From an uncultured Caldilineaceae bacterium (GTDB lineage Bacteria > Chloroflexota > Anaerolineae > Caldilineales > Caldilineaceae): a DNA stretch of 64,000 nucleotides. Shown piece by piece: positions 55,895 to 64,000 of the stretch. Within the stretch, counting starts at the first letter, position 1; every line of letters begins with the position of its first letter. The notes under the pieces were generated by a model that saw nothing but the letters and a program-made list of their open reading frames with translations, ran no database searches and had not been told where the DNA came from. The position numbers and the translations under genes are program-made. The stretch spans positions 83,299 to 147,298 of the forward strand of contig CATOTS010000018.1 of assembly GCA_951813625.1 (NCBI GenBank), read 5' to 3'.

Positions 55895-56821
55895 TCAACA
55901 GATCATGCCGCGCTTCGACGCCAGACCGTGCGCGATCGGGTCCTCGCCAATCCAGCGTTCGTCCACCGGCTCCGAAGCCAACTGGTAGCGCGTGTCGGTG
56001 GAAAGGCGGATCCGGTTGGTCTGGTTGTCCATGCTGGCGTGCATCGTGTACATGCTGAAGATGAGCAGATCGCCCATCGCATAGTCGGCCGTCAGCCAGC
56101 GGAGGCCCAGTTCGGCGCGTGCAGCGATCGGGTCCAGCGAGTAGGCCCCGCCAGTCGGATGCTGCCACTGCTTCTCTCCCGACTCGATCTCGGCGGCGTC
56201 GGGATAGTTGGTGCAGTATTCGTCAACATCCAGCGTCCCGTAATCGGCCTTCACCTCTTCAAGGCGGTGCGAGTTTTCCAGCACCATCAGACCGCCCATC
56301 TCAGCCGGGATGTCGCCCAGCGGCGTCCAGCTCGTATACAGGCGCTGCGTGCCGCGCCCCATGAAGACAATGTCGTAGTGGGGCGGCGTTGCCGAGTTGT
56401 CGCCAGGCGGCTTTGAGCGGCACCAGGTAAAGTCGAAATGGCGCACGTCTCCCCCCAGGAACCGCTCATAAAAGGCAATCATCGGGCCGTCGTACAGCAC
56501 CTTCATCAGCGGCGCGTTGTCCTCGGCCAGCTCTGTCATGAACGAATTCTCGAAGTCGGCCTGCACCACCCCAGCCTCCAGCGGGGAGTCGGAATCCAGC
56601 CAGCCGGCGGCATCCAGCTTTCTCAGCATCTCAAGCCGGGCCTCCAGAACCTGGTCGCTGTCCAGCAGACCGGGCAAAAGGAGGTAGCCATCCCGCTCGA
56701 AGCGCCAACGCAACTCCTTCATGTCCGATAGGGCATCGCCGGACCGGCGCAGCTCGCCGAACGCGGTTTGCGATGTATCGATATCGCTGCCCCGATATTT
56801 GGGCTGAAATGTGAGATTCAT
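55895..56821 (-). CDS. Phytanoyl-CoA dioxygenase (PhyH) family oxygenase
   Basis: The 308-residue protein has iron-site motifs TPPHYDIVFMG (HxD) and TMHASMDNQ (distal His), and RIRLSTDTRYQ supplies the likely 2-oxoglutarate Arg. It resembles the copies at 1657 and 26657 in the DGYLLLPGLLDSDQVLEARL start. The ATG at 56821 has AAGGGGGT upstream; a TTG at 56857 is less likely. It sits between the zinc dehydrogenase and the shorter PhyH gene, all on one strand, probably one transcript. Confidence 0.88.
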   Translation of the reverse strand: MNLTFQPKYRGSDIDTSQTAFGELRRSGDALSDMKELRWRFERDGYLLLPGLLDSDQVLEARLEMLRKLDAAGWLDSDSPLEAGVVQADFENSFMTELAEDNAPLMKVLYDGPMIAFYERFLGGDVRHFDFTWCRSKPPGDNSATPPHYDIVFMGRGTQRLYTSWTPLGDIPAEMGGLMVLENSHRLEEVKADYGTLDVDEYCTNYPDAAEIESGEKQWQHPTGGAYSLDPIAARAELGLRWLTADYAMGDLLIFSMYTMHASMDNQTNRIRLSTDTRYQLASEPVDERWIGEDPIAHGLASKRGMIC

Positions 56822-56887
56822 CTCCTTGGCTACCCCCTTGTGTCGAAAACCGGACAATCGAGAGTCGATTGGCCTATCCCGCCAGCG

Positions 56888-57904
56888 CTAGCTCCAAGGG
56901 TCGACGACGATCTTGGCCGCCTCACCTCGCGCCAGCAGGCCAAAGCCGGTCTGGAGCTGGCTCATTGGCAACTCATGGCTGATCAGAAGGTCGATAAGCG
57001 GCGATTGGCGGATTACCTTCATTACTTTGGCATAGTCGCCCATGTTGTAAAGCCAGGAGCCGACAACAGTCAGACCCTTTTTGATCAGGTCGGGGCTTAC
57101 TGTGATTGTCAGCTTTTCGCGGCACTCGCCGACAAAGGCCACGCGTCCGCGTCGGCGGGTGGCGTCAATGCAGAGCCGCTCCGACGAGACCCGCCCCGAA
57201 CAGTCGATCGCGCAGTCCACGCCCTTTCCCTCGGTCAGGCTGCAGATCTGCTGCAGAAGATCCGGGTCGTCGGGATGGAGCACGGCTTCAGCTCCCATCT
57301 CCAGCGCCCTGCTCGCCCGCCAGGGGGCCGGCTCCACGCCAAGCACGCGTGCATTGCGAAAGCGGGCGTTGACGACCGCGCCCAGCCCCACCGGTCCCAA
57401 ACCGGTGACCAGCACGGTGTCCTGCGAGTTGACGCCAATCGCCTCCAATCCGCCGAACGACGCCCCGATTCCGTCAATCGCCATCGTCGCCTGCGCAAAG
57501 CTCACGTCATCCGGAAGCTTGGGCAGCAGCCAGGTCGGTTTGAGCGCATAGTGGGCGAAGGTGCCCGCGCCCGCTTGCGAGCCGTGCAGCGCCGCGAAAT
57601 CATAGGCGTCTTCACAGTAGATATAGTCTCCCCTCATGCAGAGGTGGCAGCGTCCGCACGAGAACTGGGGCAGGATAACCACGCGGTCGCCGACCTTGAC
57701 CGGCCCCCGCTCCGCCACGGCCACCACCTCCCCTACGCCCTCATGCCCCAACACGCCCGGATCCTGGCCGGTCAGCCAGAGTTTGTACTCGGTACAGAGC
57801 GCGGACGCATGGACTTTGACAACGGCCCAATCCGCACATGCCTCTGGGTCCGCCATCTCGTGAAACGAGACCTGGCGCTCACCCGTGATTGCCGCCTGGA
57901 TCAT
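56888..57904 (-). CDS. Zinc-dependent alcohol dehydrogenase-like protein (MDR family)
   Basis: The 338-residue medium-chain dehydrogenase has a catalytic zinc site in ALCTEYKLW and GHEGVGEVVAV. Its four-Cys structural zinc motif is CGRCHLCMRGDYIYC. A Rossmann segment reads VLVTGLGPVGLGAVVNARFR. It should oxidise a sugar alcohol or similar with NAD(P). It ends 66 bases before the PhyH gene, and the rhamnose genes converge from the other side, which suggests a deoxysugar or polyol pathway. Confidence 0.9.
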   Translation of the reverse strand: MIQAAITGERQVSFHEMADPEACADWAVVKVHASALCTEYKLWLTGQDPGVLGHEGVGEVVAVAERGPVKVGDRVVILPQFSCGRCHLCMRGDYIYCEDAYDFAALHGSQAGAGTFAHYALKPTWLLPKLPDDVSFAQATMAIDGIGASFGGLEAIGVNSQDTVLVTGLGPVGLGAVVNARFRNARVLGVEPAPWRASRALEMGAEAVLHPDDPDLLQQICSLTEGKGVDCAIDCSGRVSSERLCIDATRRRGRVAFVGECREKLTITVSPDLIKKGLTVVGSWLYNMGDYAKVMKVIRQSPLIDLLISHELPMSQLQTGFGLLARGEAAKIVVDPWS

Positions 57905-58135
57905 CGCGCTGCTCCTCGTCTATGCGGCCGTGCGAACGCGTCGCGCCGCCGTAAGTAGGTGTCCTTCACGCAACCCCACCGGCCCGCAATAGAAAAGCCG
58001 GAAAAAGGGATGGAACAAGCCGAAATCGGCCCCGGAGCGGAGCCATAAGCGGCGTACTCCCTCTTGGGACCGGCTCAAATCGACCTGTAAGGCGTTGTGT
58101 CAGGGCTTGGAATGGAGGGCCGTACGCTGGAAATG

Positions 58136-59446
58136 TCAGGGCGTCGGCTGTTCATTCTCGGGTTTGCGCACCGGGCGTCGCGTCATCGCACGCGGCTCAA
58201 CCTGGCTGTACAGGCGGCGAATGGCCCGTTTCCACATGGAACGCGCCGCGGCCGCCTGGTAGGCCGCCTGCCGCTGCGTCGTATGCCACCAGCTCGTTTC
58301 CGGCTTCTCTATCGGCACGCTCCACTTGACCGAGCACGCGCCCCACGTCAGACCGGCGCCAAATCCAACGAACACAAGATTGTCGCCCGGCGCCACCTTG
58401 CCCTCTTCGATCGCTTCGCAGAGCGCGATCGGGATGCTGGCCGAGCTGGTATTGCCGTACTTGTGAACGTTCACATAGACCTTGTCTTCAGGGATCTTCA
58501 GCTGCCGCTGTACGCTGTGCTGGATGATGCGCTTGTTCGCCTGATGCGGGACGACCAGGTCGACTTCGCTCACCGGAACGCCGGCCTTGTCCAATACCTG
58601 CCGCGTCGCTTCGGCCATGATGCGGGTCGCAAAGCGAAAGACCGCCCGCCCGTCCATCCTGATGTAATGCGAGCCGTTGCTGACCGTCTCCAGGCTGGCC
58701 GGCGCCGCGCTTCCGCCCGATGGAATCGTCAACAGCTCCGCGCCCGAGCCGTCGCTGCCCAGCACGGTTGCCGTGACGCCCCCGGGCACGTCGCTTGCCG
58801 CCAGAAGCACCGCACCCGCGCCGTCTCCGAACAGCACGCACGTCGTGCGGTCCGTCCAGTCAACCATCCGGCTCAGCGTCTCCGAACCAATGACAAGCAC
58901 GTATTCGGCGTCCCCGGCCATTATCTGCCCGCGCGCCACGCTCAACGCGTACACGAAACCGGAGCAGGCCGCGCTCAGATCAAATGCGCCCGCCTGCGTA
59001 ATGCCCAAATTGTCCTGAATGATGCTCGCGGTCGAAGGAAAAAGATGCTCGGGCGAACTCGTGGCGCAGATGATCAGGTCCACTTTGGCCGGATGCAGGT
59101 CAGCTACCTCCAACGCCTTGCGAGCCGCCTCCGTGCCCAGCGATGCGGTCGTCTCCAGCGGCTCGGCGACAACCCGGCGCTCCTCAATGCCCGTGCGCGT
59201 ACGGATCCACTCGTCCTGCGTATCGACGATCTGCTCCAGATCACGGTTCGTGACAACCCGTTCCGGAACTTCGTAGCCCCAACCAATGATCTGCGCATAA
59301 CGCGGCGGTGGCACCCTGTTCGCAACCGGCTGCGGCGCCTGCTCCGCCGGATAGCGCCCGTTGGCAATGGACCGCTCCGTGCCGTTGGGACTCTCCGCCG
59401 CGTATTCGCTGCCGGCCCCGTTGTCTTCGTGCGCTTGCGCTGTCAT
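58136..59446 (-). CDS. fabH: 3-oxoacyl-ACP synthase III with terminal extensions
   Basis: The 436-residue protein has a complete FabH core (about 48-379): Cys161 in LSAACSGFVYAL, His301 in VPHQANKRIIQH, Asn332 in KYGNTSSASIPIAL and FVGFGAGLTWGA. FabH starts fatty acid synthesis by condensing acetyl-CoA with malonyl-ACP. Typical length is 317-330. Here about 48 polar residues precede the core and about 57 basic residues follow it (RSMWKRAIRRLYSQ). The ATG overlaps the fabF stop by four bases (ATGA), so translation is coupled. Confidence 0.9.
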   Translation of the reverse strand: MTAQAHEDNGAGSEYAAESPNGTERSIANGRYPAEQAPQPVANRVPPPRYAQIIGWGYEVPERVVTNRDLEQIVDTQDEWIRTRTGIEERRVVAEPLETTASLGTEAARKALEVADLHPAKVDLIICATSSPEHLFPSTASIIQDNLGITQAGAFDLSAACSGFVYALSVARGQIMAGDAEYVLVIGSETLSRMVDWTDRTTCVLFGDGAGAVLLAASDVPGGVTATVLGSDGSGAELLTIPSGGSAAPASLETVSNGSHYIRMDGRAVFRFATRIMAEATRQVLDKAGVPVSEVDLVVPHQANKRIIQHSVQRQLKIPEDKVYVNVHKYGNTSSASIPIALCEAIEEGKVAPGDNLVFVGFGAGLTWGACSVKWSVPIEKPETSWWHTTQRQAAYQAAAARSMWKRAIRRLYSQVEPRAMTRRPVRKPENEQPTP

Positions 59447-60729
59447 GACCCATTCTCCTCGAACCGCCGCAGCATCAGACACGAGTTGTGGCCGCCAAAG
59501 CCAAAACTGTTGCTCATCGTGACTGCGACATCTCTCCGCACAGACCGCAAAGGCGTATAGTTCAGATCACAGGAAGGATCGGGGTCGTCCAGATTGATGG
59601 TCGGCGGAATGACGCCTTCGTCGATCGCCTTGACACAAACTATCGCCTCGATCGCGCCGGCCGCGCCCAGCAGATGTCCCAGCATCGATTTCGAGCTGCT
59701 GACATTTACGTTGTAGGCATGTTCGCCCAGCGCCCGCTTTATCGCTTTGGTTTCGCCCGGATCGTTGAGCTCCGTGCTCGTCCCATGTGCGTTGATGTAA
59801 TCCACGTCCGCGCGCTTCACCCCGTAGCGCTCGGCCTTGCGCAGCGCCATGTTCATCGCATCTTCAGCCCCCCGGCCGTTGAAATGGGGTGCCGCCATGT
59901 GGTAGGCGTCCGCGCTGTTGCCGTAGCCGATCACCTCGGCGTAGATACGTGCACCGCGTGCGAGCGCGTGTTCAAGAAGCTCCAGGACCAGAATGGCGCT
60001 GCCTTCGCTCATCACGAAACCATCGCGCTCGCTGTCGAACGGGCGGCAGGCCGCGGCCGGGTCGTCGTTACGTTGGCTCATCGCGCCCATCACATCAAAA
60101 CCGGCCATGATGATCGGCAGCAGCGCCGCCTCTGCACCGCCGGTGACCATTACCTGCGCGTCGCCGCGGCGAATCAGTTCAAATGCCTCGCCCGTGGCTG
60201 CCGTTCCGCTGGCACAGGCGTTGACCACCGAAAAGTTGGGGCCGCGCAGATCGTAGAGAATCGCGATCTTGCCGGCCGCGCTGTCCACCAGCATATTCGG
60301 AATCAGAAACGGGCTGACTTTTCGCAGGCCGCGCTTATCGGTCAGCCTTAGATTGTCGACCAGCGAGGTGAGACCGCCGGTGCCGCTGGCAATCAGCACG
60401 CCGATGTCGGTGGGCGTCTCCTTTTTGAAATCAATTTCACTGTCCGCCAGCGCCTCCTCGGTCGCCACGAGGGCATACTGAATATACGGGTCAAGCCGCC
60501 GGGCCTCCTTGCGGTCCATGTAGTTCTTCGCCTCGAAGCCCTTCAGCTCTCCGGCGAAACGTGTATTCAGCTGGCTGGTGTCGAACTTCGTCACCGTGTC
60601 GATGCCCGACTCGCCTGCGAGCAGGGCATCCCACGTCTCATCGATCGTCAGGCCCAGAGGCGTCACCGCGCCGATGCCGGTGATGACAACCCGTCGCGGC
60701 TGGCCGTTGCTGCTATACATAGCTGTCAT
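59443..60729 (-). CDS. fabF: 3-oxoacyl-ACP synthase II
   Basis: The 428-residue condensing enzyme has VVITGIGAVTPLGLTIDETW at the N-terminus, Cys172 in VVNACASGTAATG, and the two His motifs INAHGTSTELND and MLGHLLGAAGAIEA. The C-terminal NSFGFGGHNSCLMLRRF is diagnostic. It elongates acyl-ACP with malonyl-ACP. The start is ATG 60729 or ATG 60720; ribosome sites are weak. It is the first gene of a fabF-fabH unit; no acpP or fabD is nearby. Confidence 0.95.
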   Translation of the reverse strand: MTAMYSSNGQPRRVVITGIGAVTPLGLTIDETWDALLAGESGIDTVTKFDTSQLNTRFAGELKGFEAKNYMDRKEARRLDPYIQYALVATEEALADSEIDFKKETPTDIGVLIASGTGGLTSLVDNLRLTDKRGLRKVSPFLIPNMLVDSAAGKIAILYDLRGPNFSVVNACASGTAATGEAFELIRRGDAQVMVTGGAEAALLPIIMAGFDVMGAMSQRNDDPAAACRPFDSERDGFVMSEGSAILVLELLEHALARGARIYAEVIGYGNSADAYHMAAPHFNGRGAEDAMNMALRKAERYGVKRADVDYINAHGTSTELNDPGETKAIKRALGEHAYNVNVSSSKSMLGHLLGAAGAIEAIVCVKAIDEGVIPPTINLDDPDPSCDLNYTPLRSVRRDVAVTMSNSFGFGGHNSCLMLRRFEENGS

Positions 60730-61041
60730 CCCCGTGCGAAACGGCAGGTCCGTTGACTGTCACCTCGCGCGCGCCACCATCAATGCCGTCCCACTTCAGA
60801 CCATCCTCGTCAATGGCGCCTCGGCGCACCCACGCCGTCCGTCCCTATCTGCTTGAAAATCCAAATAGACTATTCATTCTACTATAACACACAGTTCGGC
60901 CAACCGTTGCGTTCTGAGGCCTGCGTGGGTGCAGTCCAAATCTCGGGCACGGCTTGCTATACCTCATGTAGCAATGGACTCATGGCCAGTCCACTGTCCA
61001 TTCTCTGGCGGAACGGAGGAATACGCTTTCCTGTGTCCTGT

Positions 61042-61103
61042 TGGACGGTCGGGCCTGCGGCCCTCCCTTGTGCGGGGGGACTCCCCCCGCAACGCCCCCC
61101 TGA
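61042..61103 (+). repeat. GC double-hairpin core
   Basis: A full core with a GGGCC-TGC-GGCCC hairpin and the perfect 9-bp hairpin at 61071-61091 (loop ACT). Confidence 0.88.
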
Positions 61104-61289
61104 CACCCCTCCTCCCGCCCGTTGTGGGTTCTAATGTGGCCCTGCGCAACCGGCGGCCCGTCGCCCCGCCACCGTACCTGCGCGATTCCATCGTGTCCCC
61201 AACGCGCCGCGTCCCCATGCCGCCGTGTGTGCGCGTCCCCCGCCAATCGCGCCCTCAACCGTCAGACACCGTTCCCCGCAGTTTCCTGC

Positions 61290-61317
61290 CCCCTAACCCC
61301 TAACCCCTGCCCCTTGC
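61290..61317. repeat. 7-bp tandem repeat, C-rich type
   Basis: Four heptamers: CCCCTAA, CCCCTAA, CCCCTGC and CCCTTGC. The array directly precedes the second hairpin core, as in element copy 2. Confidence 0.85.
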
Positions 61318-61320
61318 AGT

Positions 61321-61368
61321 TCCGGCCCTCCCTTGTGCGGGGGGACTCCCCCCGCAACGCCCCCCTGA
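61321..61368 (+). repeat. GC hairpin core, 5'-truncated
   Basis: Fifth copy of the core, lacking the head, with the perfect 9-bp hairpin at 61336-61356. Confidence 0.85.
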
Positions 61369-61546
61369 TGTTCTCCCCCGCCGGGTGTGTGGGTCAACGC
61401 AGCCCTGTACCCCTCCCTAAAGCCGGCAAACAATTCCAGCCACCGCTGTCATGAATCCCTCGCCAGACGATTCCCACCCCAAAAAGTAGGCTGCACCCGG
61501 CCTGCGTCTTTTGTGCAATATAGTTCGATACCGTACAATTTCGCTT

Positions 61547-62092
61547 ATGACAAGAACTGACGCGCCCCTCCATTCCAGGCAGAGCTGGCAAACCGGCTTC
61601 TGTCAACTCCTGACCGAGTCCGGCGTTCTTCACGTCGACGGCATGGAGATCCTGCGGCTGGTGAAGTCGTGCGCCGGTGCCTACGATCGCATCCTCGGCG
61701 AGCGAATGCGCGACGAAGAGATCTCGCTGGCGCAATGGCGCATCCTGATCCGGCTCTACCTGGCTGAACGCAACGATCAACCAACGCTTTCGCCCACCGA
61801 GCTGGCCCATAGCCAGTGCTTGAGCAAGAACACGATCAGCGCGCACCTGCGCGCGCTCGAAGAGGCGCAGCTGATCGAACGGCAATTGGACCCGACCGAC
61901 CTGCGCGCCTTTCGCATCGGCCTGACCGCCGAGAGCAGGAGACTGATCCGTGAGTCTACGCCCCTGCACTTTGAGTTTCTCAACGATCTGGTCGCTCAGC
62001 TCTCGTCGGAGGAGAGCGAAATGCTGCAAGGGCTGCTGGTCAAACTGCTTGATTCGTTGCAACAAGAGCGTGGTGACGCCGCAGCGCCGTGA
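61547..62092 (+). CDS. MarR-family transcriptional regulator
   Basis: The 181-residue protein has a winged helix: LSPTELAHSQCLSKNTISAH (recognition helix) and LRALEEAQLIERQLDPTDLR with the wing arginines. Helices at both ends (DGMEILRLVKSCAGAYDRIL and SEEESEMLQGLLVKLLDSL-type) form the dimer. It lies 106 bases before an ABC exporter gene on the same strand, an arrangement typical of efflux control by a ligand-responsive repressor. The ATG at about 61547 has no clear ribosome site. Confidence 0.88.
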   Translation: MTRTDAPLHSRQSWQTGFCQLLTESGVLHVDGMEILRLVKSCAGAYDRILGERMRDEEISLAQWRILIRLYLAERNDQPTLSPTELAHSQCLSKNTISAHLRALEEAQLIERQLDPTDLRAFRIGLTAESRRLIRESTPLHFEFLNDLVAQLSSEESEMLQGLLVKLLDSLQQERGDAAAP

Positions 62093-62198
62093 TGGCAGTG
62101 GCGACAACGCGCCTGGATGACCAACGCTGCCCGCATTGCGCCAGGGAAGGCGCGCGGCGGCTGTTGGGCACTGGACCTGACTTCCCAAGGAGCGGCAC

Positions 62199-64000
62199 GT
62201 GAACCAACGCAATTCATTCGGCAGACCCGGTCGCGGCGGCCGCCCCGGGCGTGGCGGCAGCATGAAGGATCTGGGCCGGGCAATCGGCTATCTTGGCCGC
62301 TACAGGCGCACGACGGCGCTGGCCTATGCCTCGCTGTTCATCAGCATCGGCGCGCAGCTTGTCGTCCCGCAGCTGGTGCAGAACGTCCTCGACGCTGTAA
62401 CCGATAGCGTCTTCGCGCGCCAGATCCTGGCCCTGTCGAAATCGGCCCAGGCGGCCGCGCTCGAATCGCTGCCCTATACGGTCGAAGAGTTGACCGAGCG
62501 GGCCTTCAGCGCCGAAGGGCCAATCTACTGGGCGATGCTCTTCATCGTCGTCTTTTCTGTGGCGCGCGGGCTCTTCGCCTTCGCCCAGGCTTTCCTCGCC
62601 CAGAAAGTTAGCCAGGATGTGGCCTTCGACTTTCGCAACGAGCTCTTCGAGAAGATCCAGCGGCTCTCCTTCAGCTACCACGACCGCAACCGTACCGGCC
62701 AGCTGATGATCCGCGCCACCGATGACGTCGAAAAGCTCAGAATGTTCATTGGCCAGGGGCTGCTTTTGGCAGTGCAGGCGATCGTTCTGCTCATCGGTTC
62801 GCTGGCCGTGCTCGCCTTCACCAACTGGTCGCTGACGCTGGTGGTACTGCCGGTGCTGCCGCTTGCGCTTGTGCTGTTTATGATCTTCGGAGTCATCACC
62901 CAGCCGCTCTTCGGCGAAATCCAACGCAGACTATCGAACCTGAACACGATTCTGCAGGAGAACCTGGCAGGCATCCGCGTCGTCAAGGCATTTGTGCGCG
63001 AGAAGAAGGAGCAGGACAGGTTTAACGACGCCGCGCAAACGCTCTTGGACCAGCACATCAAGATTGCCAAGATCTTCAGCTTCCTCTTTCCCTTTATCTT
63101 CCTGATCGCCAATCTGGGCCAGGCCGCAGTCGTCTACTGGGGCGGTCGCCAGATCTTCTTCGGCACACTCTCGCTGGGCGAGTGGCAGAAGTTCAGCCTC
63201 TATCTGATCTATGTCTTCTTTCCCATCGGGCAGCTCGGCTTCATCATCGGCCAGATGAGCCAGGCCAGCGCCAGCGCGCAGCGCATCTTTGAGATTCTGA
63301 ACGCTGAGAACGAAGTGACTGACAAACCCGGCGCACAACCGATGCCGCAGGTGCAGGGCCGCGTGCGCTTTGACGATGTTTCATTCCGCTATTTCAACAG
63401 CACCGATCCCGTGCTCCAGAACATCACGCTGCACGCACAGCCGGGTGAAACGGTCGCCCTGCTGGGCGGCACCGGTAGCGGCAAGACAACGATCATCAAT
63501 CTTATCCCCCGCTTCTACGACGTGAGCGAGGGGCAGGTCTATATCGACGATTGGGATGTGCGCGACGTAACACTCGACAGCATGAGGCGCCAGATCGGCA
63601 TCGTGCTGCAGGAGACAAACCTCTTCACCGGCACCATTCGCGACAACATCGCCTTCGGCCGCCCCGAAGCCACCGATGCCGAAGTCGTGGCCGCCGCCAG
63701 GGCCGCGGCCGCCCACGACTTCATCGTCAGCTTTCCCGACGGATACGAAACGGCGGTGGGCGAACGCGGCACAACGCTTTCCGGCGGCCAGAAACAGCGC
63801 GTCGCCATCGCCCGCGCCCTGCTGACCGACCCGCGCATCCTGATCCTGGACGACTCGACCAGCAACGTCGACGTGGCGACCGAAGTGCTCATCCAGAACG
63901 CGCTCGACCGGCTGATGGAGCACCGCACCAGCTTTGTAATCGCCCAGCGTATCAGCACGGTTGTCAACGCCGACCAGATCCTCGTTCTCGACAAGGGACG
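62199..64000 (+). CDS. ABC exporter half, degenerate-site type, cut by the window edge
   Basis: From a GTG (AAGGAG six bases upstream) an open frame of 600 codons runs off the right edge. A short Gly/Arg-rich start (FGRPGRGGRPGRGG) precedes the six-helix domain. The ATPase has Walker A LGGTGSGKTT, signature LSGGQKQR, Walker B ILILDDSTSNVD with Asp in place of the catalytic Glu, and IAQRIST with Gln in place of the switch His. It is thus the degenerate half of a heterodimer; its canonical partner is expected just beyond the edge. The MarR gene upstream may regulate it. Confidence 0.92.
   Translation, partial: MNQRNSFGRPGRGGRPGRGGSMKDLGRAIGYLGRYRRTTALAYASLFISIGAQLVVPQLVQNVLDAVTDSVFARQILALSKSAQAAALESLPYTVEELTERAFSAEGPIYWAMLFIVVFSVARGLFAFAQAFLAQKVSQDVAFDFRNELFEKIQRLSFSYHDRNRTGQLMIRATDDVEKLRMFIGQGLLLAVQAIVLLIGSLAVLAFTNWSLTLVVLPVLPLALVLFMIFGVITQPLFGEIQRRLSNLNTILQENLAGIRVVKAFVREKKEQDRFNDAAQTLLDQHIKIAKIFSFLFPFIFLIANLGQAAVVYWGGRQIFFGTLSLGEWQKFSLYLIYVFFPIGQLGFIIGQMSQASASAQRIFEILNAENEVTDKPGAQPMPQVQGRVRFDDVSFRYFNSTDPVLQNITLHAQPGETVALLGGTGSGKTTIINLIPRFYDVSEGQVYIDDWDVRDVTLDSMRRQIGIVLQETNLFTGTIRDNIAFGRPEATDAEVVAAARAAAAHDFIVSFPDGYETAVGERGTTLSGGQKQRVAIARALLTDPRILILDDSTSNVDVATEVLIQNALDRLMEHRTSFVIAQRISTVVNADQILVLDKG

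Larger units (their letters stand above)
60918..61508 (+). mobile_element. MITE-like element, copy 3, with 9-bp target duplication
   Basis: The left end GGGTGCAGTCCAAATCTCGGG starts at 60927; the right end finishes GTAGGCTGCACCC at about 61498. GGCCTGCGT flanks the element at 60918-60926 and 61500-61508. Inside are a full hairpin core (61042), about 190 bp nearly identical to 47399-47590, a heptamer array, a truncated core and the right block. No transposase is encoded. It separates the divergent fabF and marR genes and ends about 40 bases before marR, so it probably carries part of the marR promoter region. Confidence 0.82.

Overview
The window is a high-GC bacterial chromosome segment with genes on both strands. 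Several features together suggest an uncultured Chloroflexota, perhaps Caldilineales-like: four phytanoyl-CoA dioxygenase (PhyH) paralogs, a formylglycine-type sulfatase, CUT1 sugar transport, Gfo/Idh/MocA and DUF4038-type carbohydrate genes, a Uma2 protein, and intergenic regions rich in 7-bp tandem repeats. The taxon is inferred; no rRNA is present.

Region 1-9.3 kb (minus strand) is a carbohydrate locus. In transcription order it encodes a Tat/lipoprotein sugar-binding protein, two CUT1 permeases, two tandem DUF4038 (GH140/apiosidase-like) proteins, a PhyH oxygenase, a divergent ketol-acid reductoisomerase homolog and a second glycoside hydrolase cut by the window edge. Region 10-19.7 kb holds an SH3b lipoprotein, a DinB-like protein, an MscS channel, a sulfatase, a VOC protein, E2 and E3 of a 2-oxoacid dehydrogenase complex, a YbgC-type thioesterase, ScpB and an AmaP-like protein. 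Region 19.8-26.2 kb holds a YfhO-type membrane protein with a DPM-like GT2, a PdtaS/PdtaR-like histidine kinase and ANTAR regulator pair, and tRNA-Pro(CGG).

Region 26.3-29 kb holds PhyH and Gfo/Idh/MocA genes. Region 29-35.5 kb is a decaying defence and toxin-antitoxin island, all on the minus strand. It contains an MNT nucleotidyltransferase with a HEPN remnant, an IS982 element that truncates a type III methyltransferase gene already carrying an in-frame stop, an Abi-alpha-like protein, a RelE/antitoxin pair with a single-base frameshift in each gene, an AbiJ-like protein, a second antitoxin with a stop, and an IS1-family element with a perfect 8-bp target duplication.

Region 36-47 kb holds an asymmetric ABC exporter pair, a cyclophilin, a Uma2 protein, a class III CoA-transferase, a DUF898 protein, a selenophosphate synthetase whose active-site codon is UGA (so the organism should use selenocysteine), and Hsp20. 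Region 48-64 kb holds dnaE, rhamnose isomerase and rhamnulokinase, two PhyH genes and a zinc dehydrogenase, an overlapping fabF-fabH pair with an extended FabH, a MarR regulator and the start of another ABC exporter.

The most unusual non-coding content is a family of MITE-like elements (about 9.45, 47.1 and 60.9 kb). They have related terminal inverted repeats, two have 8-9 bp flanking duplications, and all three lie between divergent genes. Two of them carry a repeated GC hairpin core and 7-bp tandem repeats that also occur alone elsewhere in the window.
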